Shown: piece after piece, positions 59,967 to 64,000 of the stretch
Numbering within the stretch: the stretch's first letter is position 1
How the letters are laid out: each line of letters starts with the position of its first letter
Assembly (NCBI GenBank): GCA_934567355.1
Contig: CAKTJC010000009.1
Location: 15,452-79,451 of the forward strand
Length of the DNA stretch: 64,000 nucleotides
Reading direction: 5' to 3'
Source: an uncultured Oscillospiraceae bacterium
Lineage (GTDB): Bacteria; Bacillota; Clostridia; Oscillospirales; Oscillospiraceae
Notes under the pieces: model-generated
Seen by the model: only the letters and a program-made list of their open reading frames with translations
The model's database searches: none
What the model was told of the DNA's origin: nothing
Made by a program: the position numbers and the translations under genes

Positions 59967-60851
59967 CTATTCTTTTACGGCACCAATAGAAATTCCCTTC
60001 ACGAAGTATTTTTCGAAGAACGGAAATGCAGCCATAAGAGGAACCATAGACAAAACGGCGATAGCCATACGAACAGTAACGCCGGGAACCTGCCGTCCGG
60101 CAGAGGGCAAGCCGCTGGTATTGGCCAGGTAAGAAATGTTGTTCGTCATATTCCGCAAGACTTGCTGGATACTTGCCATTTTTGAGTTATCCATGTAATA
60201 CAGCGCATTTTGCCAGTCATTCCAGTAGGCAATTGCATTCAGAAGTCCAACCGTTGCCAGTATCGGCGTGGACAGTGGAAGAATAATTTTCCAAAAAATG
60301 GTAAATTCACCGCACCCATCAATCTTTGCGGCTTCCCGCAAAGAGGCTGACACATTGTTGGAAAAATAGTTCCTGAGCAAAATGACATTAAATGCGTTGC
60401 ACAGAAGCCCTGGAATAATATAGGCAAAATAGGTGTTTTTGATGTGAAAGACCCGCGTGTAAAAATAATAAGTCGGTATTAGTCCGCCATTGAACAGCAT
60501 TGTAAAGAATACAAGGAACATAAAAACATTTCTTCCCGGGAGCGTTTTTTGAGATAATCCATAGGCAAGGCATGCCGTAACCAGCAGACTAAAAACCGTG
60601 CCAACGACTGTTACGCAGATCGTGATCAGATAGGCTCTGCCAATCACATCAAACTTGGATGCGACATATTTATATGCATCCAGACTGAATGTCCTTGGCC
60701 AAAGAGAATATCCGTATTTAATCGCAGCGGATTCGTCAGAAAAGGAAGACATAAAAACAATCAAAATTGGAACAAGCACGATGATCATGCAGAGTGTCAG
60801 CACAACATTTGCTATGGCAGAGTACACCTTTTTTTCATTTAATTTATGCAT
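59967..60851 (-). CDS. Carbohydrate ABC transporter permease (YtcP/LplC-like)
   Basis: 294 residues from the ATG at 60851, after AAGGGATAGGG; longer frames overlap the upstream permease. Six helices, the family start KKVYSAIANVVLTLCMIIVLVPILIVFMSSF, and the coupling motif SLREAAKIDGCGEF. CUT1 permease of the YtcP type, pairing with the gene at 60868. Confidence 0.85.
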   Translation of the reverse strand: MHKLNEKKVYSAIANVVLTLCMIIVLVPILIVFMSSFSDESAAIKYGYSLWPRTFSLDAYKYVASKFDVIGRAYLITICVTVVGTVFSLLVTACLAYGLSQKTLPGRNVFMFLVFFTMLFNGGLIPTYYFYTRVFHIKNTYFAYIIPGLLCNAFNVILLRNYFSNNVSASLREAAKIDGCGEFTIFWKIILPLSTPILATVGLLNAIAYWNDWQNALYYMDNSKMASIQQVLRNMTNNISYLANTSGLPSAGRQVPGVTVRMAIAVLSMVPLMAAFPFFEKYFVKGISIGAVKE

Positions 60852-60867
60852 AACCCTATCCCTTCTC

Positions 60868-61797
60868 TCAGAAAATTGCGTCATCGGGACTAACTTTTCG
60901 AATTGTCCAGTTTGCAAGCAGCACTGTGATAAGGCCAATGAAGGATTGGAGGAAGCCGGCAGCAGCTGAGTTGCCCAGATTCCGCAAATCCGACAGGCCG
61001 CGGAATACATATGTGTCGATGGTTTGTGTTGCCTTATACAATGCGCCGCTATTCATTGGCACTTGATAGAACAGGCCAAAATCCGATTTGAAAATCGCAC
61101 CCAGTCCAATAATTGTCAGCGTAATAATTGTGGGTTTCAGCAGAGGAAGCGTGACGTACTTGAATTGCTCCCATTTGGTTGCTCCGTCCAACTCTGCTGC
61201 ATCGTAATATTCAGGACTGATGGAAAGCATACTGGAAAAATATACGACACTGGAGAACCCACTTCGCATCCAGAAATGTACAAAAATCAAAATTGCCGGC
61301 CAAGGTTTTGCTGTTGTATACCATTTTATCGGTTTCAATCCGAGGGCAGGCAGGATGGTTTTATTAAGCAGCCCGGTATCCACGCACAGAAACGCATAGA
61401 CAATATAGGTCACAATCTGAATAGAGATTAAGGATGGCAGCAGAATTGTCGTCTGGTAGACCTTCAGACGACGCTTGCTGTGAATTTCGTTCAGAAAAAA
61501 TGCCAGCGCGATCCCAACAATTGGACTTAAAACCAGAAAAATGAGGTTGTATAAAATTGTATTGCGGATAATCAGCGGAAAATCAGTGGTCATGGTCAGA
61601 AACTTGAAGTTCTGCAGTCCAACAAATTCACCGCTGAACAAACCGTCTGCAAGATTGGCTTTTGTAAACGACAGATAAAGCCCAACCATGGGCAGGTAGT
61701 TATTGCAGATCAAATACACGATGCCTGGTAGCATAAAGATGTAGAAAGGCCAATGTGCCTTAATACGTAGCCAACGCTTCGAACCGCCTTTTTGCAT
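60868..61797 (-). CDS. Carbohydrate ABC transporter permease (YteP/LplB-like)
   Basis: 309 residues from the ATG at 61797 with AAGGAGG upstream. Starts WPFYIFMLPGIVYLICNNYLPMVGLYLSFT, the typical YteP pattern, and carries the coupling motif PEYYDAAELDGATKWEQF. It is in one operon with the binding protein upstream, separated by a hairpin. Confidence 0.85.
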   Translation of the reverse strand: MQKGGSKRWLRIKAHWPFYIFMLPGIVYLICNNYLPMVGLYLSFTKANLADGLFSGEFVGLQNFKFLTMTTDFPLIIRNTILYNLIFLVLSPIVGIALAFFLNEIHSKRRLKVYQTTILLPSLISIQIVTYIVYAFLCVDTGLLNKTILPALGLKPIKWYTTAKPWPAILIFVHFWMRSGFSSVVYFSSMLSISPEYYDAAELDGATKWEQFKYVTLPLLKPTIITLTIIGLGAIFKSDFGLFYQVPMNSGALYKATQTIDTYVFRGLSDLRNLGNSAAAGFLQSFIGLITVLLANWTIRKVSPDDAIF

Positions 61798-61848
61798 GGA
61801 GACCTCCTTCTTGTGCCATTTCGGCGCAGAATGCAGCATATTTTACGA

Positions 61849-61880
61849 GAAGCGGGTAAGAATTTCTTCTTGCCCGCTTC
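61849..61880 (-). other. Hairpin between binding-protein and permease genes
   Basis: GAAGCGGGTAAG (61849-61860) pairs with CTTGCCCGCTTC (61869-61880) with one wobble, directly after the lipoprotein stop. No U-run; it probably lowers read-through or protects the upstream mRNA. Confidence 0.6.
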
Positions 61881-61895
61881 CCTTGTGGTTACGTC

Positions 61896-63452
61896 TTATT
61901 TTCCGTTTTCTGCAAGAAATGCGTCTAACTGACGTTGTGTTTCCGCAATGACATCATCCACGCCGTTATCCTTCAGCGCCTGCCGGAATTCAGCCAGTGC
62001 AGAGGGATCCATCGTGCCGGAACCAAGGCCTTGGTTATACTGGCTTACAACATTTGTAAGCGCGGCAACCTGTCCATCCACAGGAGTGGGATCAAACACA
62101 AAGCCCAGCGCGATAGACGGGGGAGCGTTATTAAACTCAGCCATTTCTTCCCACAAATTGGAGGGCGAGGGAGCCATAACGTATTGCATATAGTTGTTCG
62201 GGAAGATAAACTTGCCCCAGCTGTAGTAACCTACATTCGATGCATCGACGCCCTCAGGGTATGTAATGATGTTCGGGTCATCGGTTTTCACATAGTGAAC
62301 GCCTTCAATGCCCCAGGAAAGAAGATTGTTGATTTCTTTATCATGGTACAGCAAATCCATCAGCATGCAGGCGCGCTCCACGTTGGCGCACTTTTTGTTG
62401 ATGATCCAGTTGAAGCTGGTGTTGGTCTTCAATACGCCTTCGCTGTACTCAGGCATGCAGACAGCAACCATTTCCGTACCGCAGGTAACATTTTCCTGGG
62501 ATTCGATACCGGGCTTATAGGAAGTACCGTAGCCGGCAGCAGTACCGGCCGCCACCTGCTCAGAACCATTCATAATGGAAGAATCATACATCAGGCCTTC
62601 TTCATTCCAGCGATATGCCATGTTTACAAGATTTTCGTAGAAATCACTCATATACAGGCAGGACACGGTGCTGGAGGTCGCCGGATTCATCAAACCGACG
62701 CCGGTGCTGGGGGAGAAAATATCGGTATTGAACTGAGAACCGTCCTCGCGTTCGTTAATGGAATCAAAGAACAGAGAGGGGCGGGTTGCAGTTCCGTTGG
62801 TCAAGGGATGAATGTCCGGATGATTTTCCTTGATCTTTTTCAGCAGTTCCTCGAACTGAGCATAGGTTCTGATTTCCTCCGGCTTCATGCCGGTCTCTTC
62901 CACCAAATCCTTGCGCATCAGGTAACAATTGAAAGAAACCCAATCCTTAATCGCAGGAAGACCCAGAAGTTTCCCGTCATAATAGCCGTTTTCAACGAAA
63001 TCACCCAATGCATCCAGCGCATTCGGCAGCAAATCCTGATACGGTGTCAAATCAGCCGCATAATCCCGGTAAGTCGTCCAGCTGAACCAACTGGAGAACA
63101 GGTCGCAAGGTTCGCCGGAGGATAGCCACATGGGCATGTTATTCCGGGTATCAGTAAAAGTGCACCATTTGATGTGCAGGGTCAGATTCAGCTTTTCCTC
63201 CAGGATCTTGTTGATGGCATCCAAAACCATGTCATTATCCCGGCACTCCACGCCATCAGTCTGAATTACCATGGTTAATTCGACATGTTCGCTCAAATCA
63301 GGACCTGCCGTATTCACACTTCCTGTGCTTTCTTCAGCGGGCTTGTTAGGTGTGGTTTCCGACGGTGCCTCGGTTGGAGCCGATGCTTTCCCACAGGCAA
63401 ACAACGAGAAAATCATCGCAGCCGCAAGCAGCATTGCCAAAAATTTTTTCAT
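61896..63452 (-). CDS. Extracellular carbohydrate-binding lipoprotein (LplA-like)
   Basis: 518 residues. A lipoprotein signal (MIFSLFAC, Cys20) is followed by a Thr/Pro/Ser-rich linker. SBP_bac_1/LplA type: VDAINKILEEKLNLTLHIKWC and GEPCDLFSSWFSWTTYRDYAADLTPYQDLLP. It is the large (~500 residue) type that serves YteP/YtcP permeases without a dedicated ATPase; such systems borrow a shared MsmX-like ATPase. Likely ligand: a xylose-containing oligosaccharide, from the GH31 neighbour. Confidence 0.85.
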   Translation of the reverse strand: MKKFLAMLLAAAMIFSLFACGKASAPTEAPSETTPNKPAEESTGSVNTAGPDLSEHVELTMVIQTDGVECRDNDMVLDAINKILEEKLNLTLHIKWCTFTDTRNNMPMWLSSGEPCDLFSSWFSWTTYRDYAADLTPYQDLLPNALDALGDFVENGYYDGKLLGLPAIKDWVSFNCYLMRKDLVEETGMKPEEIRTYAQFEELLKKIKENHPDIHPLTNGTATRPSLFFDSINEREDGSQFNTDIFSPSTGVGLMNPATSSTVSCLYMSDFYENLVNMAYRWNEEGLMYDSSIMNGSEQVAAGTAAGYGTSYKPGIESQENVTCGTEMVAVCMPEYSEGVLKTNTSFNWIINKKCANVERACMLMDLLYHDKEINNLLSWGIEGVHYVKTDDPNIITYPEGVDASNVGYYSWGKFIFPNNYMQYVMAPSPSNLWEEMAEFNNAPPSIALGFVFDPTPVDGQVAALTNVVSQYNQGLGSGTMDPSALAEFRQALKDNGVDDVIAETQRQLDAFLAENGK

Positions 63453-63646
63453 AATTATCCTCCTTCTTTTCCGCTTGGATTAAGCGGGCTTATGCCCTGT
63501 ATTATAGCAGTCGGCGCTTTTTCTTGGTATCAACAAAAGCGGGCGAGCAATGGAGAAAAGCGGAAAGGTTTCTTTATGAAGCCCCGTTTTGAACTGCACC
63601 CTTTTTGCGTTGTTGGAAAAAAGAGCACTGGGCTTTTCCAAATCTG

Positions 63647-64000
63647 TCATTCTTTTCGGAACCGGGCACGATATTCGACGGCGGAGGTGCCCTCCATTTT
63701 GCGGAACATCTTGGAGAAATAGGCATAGTCTGCAATTCCTACATTCAGTGAGATAATCTTTATTGGAAGTGCCGTACTGCGAAGCAGTTCCTTCGCTTTT
63801 TCCGTGCGCTGCTTGTTTACGTACTGCGTAAAGCCCATGCCCTCTTCTTTCACAAATATATGTGAAAGGTAGTCTTTGCTGATGTAAAACCGTTCCGCAA
63901 CCTCTTCCCGGCTCAGAGATTCCTCTAAGGCAATCCCGCACAGAAAAAAGTGCCAGATACCGCCAAGTGTGATATAATAAAGCCATGGATAAACAAATGA
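63647..64000 (-). CDS. AraC-type DNA-binding domain protein, C-terminal part (5' end outside window)
   Basis: The minus-strand frame is open to the window edge, giving ~117 residues ending VEYRARFRKE. It holds a complete AraC double helix-turn-helix (SLSREEVAERFYISKDYLSHIFVKEEGMGFTQYV, then IKIISLNVGIADYAYFSKMFRKMEG). Next to an LplA-type lipoprotein this is usually a YesN-type response regulator, but the receiver domain is outside the window. It probably controls the downstream sugar operon. Confidence 0.8.
   Translation of the reverse strand, partial: SFVYPWLYYITLGGIWHFFLCGIALEESLSREEVAERFYISKDYLSHIFVKEEGMGFTQYVNKQRTEKAKELLRSTALPIKIISLNVGIADYAYFSKMFRKMEGTSAVEYRARFRKE

Noticed and set aside
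61935..63125. 396-codon plus-strand frame
   Set aside because: Shadow of the LplA-like lipoprotein gene on the other strand.

Overview
The window looks like the chromosome of a moderately GC-rich Firmicute, probably a gut Clostridia/Oscillospiraceae-type anaerobe (inference). The signs are AGGAGG-type ribosome binding sites, LplABC-type sugar ABC systems, MptD/ECF modules, a Tn4451-family mobile element and lipoprotein-type binding proteins. No rRNA, intact tRNA, CRISPR array or DDE transposase was found.

Layout. 1-11.4 kb: the end of an AraC regulator, a YbtPQ/IrtAB-like heterodimeric ABC pair, a second AraC regulator, and a divergent operon of MptD-type S component, EcfT, fused EcfAA' and a second ABC pair. 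This is probably a metal-chelate or other small-molecule uptake locus. 11.5-20.6 kb (minus strand): a GntR-controlled carbohydrate operon with an RbsABC-type transporter, a GH-A-like glycosidase, a TIM-barrel epimerase, a D-lyxose isomerase-like cupin and a second cupin. Five exact TGTATACA palindromes lie around the regulator. 20.8-24.45 kb and 53.79-54.55 kb: the two halves of one minus-strand operon (dppC'-dppD-dppF-MBL hydrolase-AbrB permease). 54.6-64 kb: a LysR gene, tRNA-3'-end-like repeats, a MATE pump, a GH31 alpha-xylosidase, an LplABC-type sugar importer and the end of an AraC regulator.

The main feature is a 29.3 kb integrative mobilizable element (24447-53791) inserted inside dppD. 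Removing it with one copy of a CATG junction repeat restores an uninterrupted 329-residue DppD. It carries Tn4451-type genes (tnpV, tnpW, large serine recombinase tnpX), a ParM/ParR-like pair, an XRE-nucleotidyltransferase-unknown trio, a MobQ relaxase and an oriT whose 12-bp core matches the IncQ nick region. It also has an SOS-box promoter and a TetR/DUF1638/DUF3786 cassette with its own operator.

The cargo (37.3-53.5 kb) is a coordinated transition-metal (nickel/cobalt) regulon. It holds a MATE exporter, three SAM-dependent methyltransferases (one with a His-rich segment), a FecBCD-type importer, a CbiMN-Q-O ECF importer, a NikABCDE importer, an Fe-S-type small protein and an InrS/RcnR-like CsoR-family sensor. 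Five promoters share one architecture: a CCCCC(A)GGGGG palindrome exactly 25 bp upstream of the -10 box. Three of the transcripts start with a terminator-like hairpin. The combination of importers, methyltransferases and an exporter under a nickel-sensor-type repressor is the best candidate here for an undescribed system. Its substrate, possibly a methylated metal chelate, is a hypothesis.
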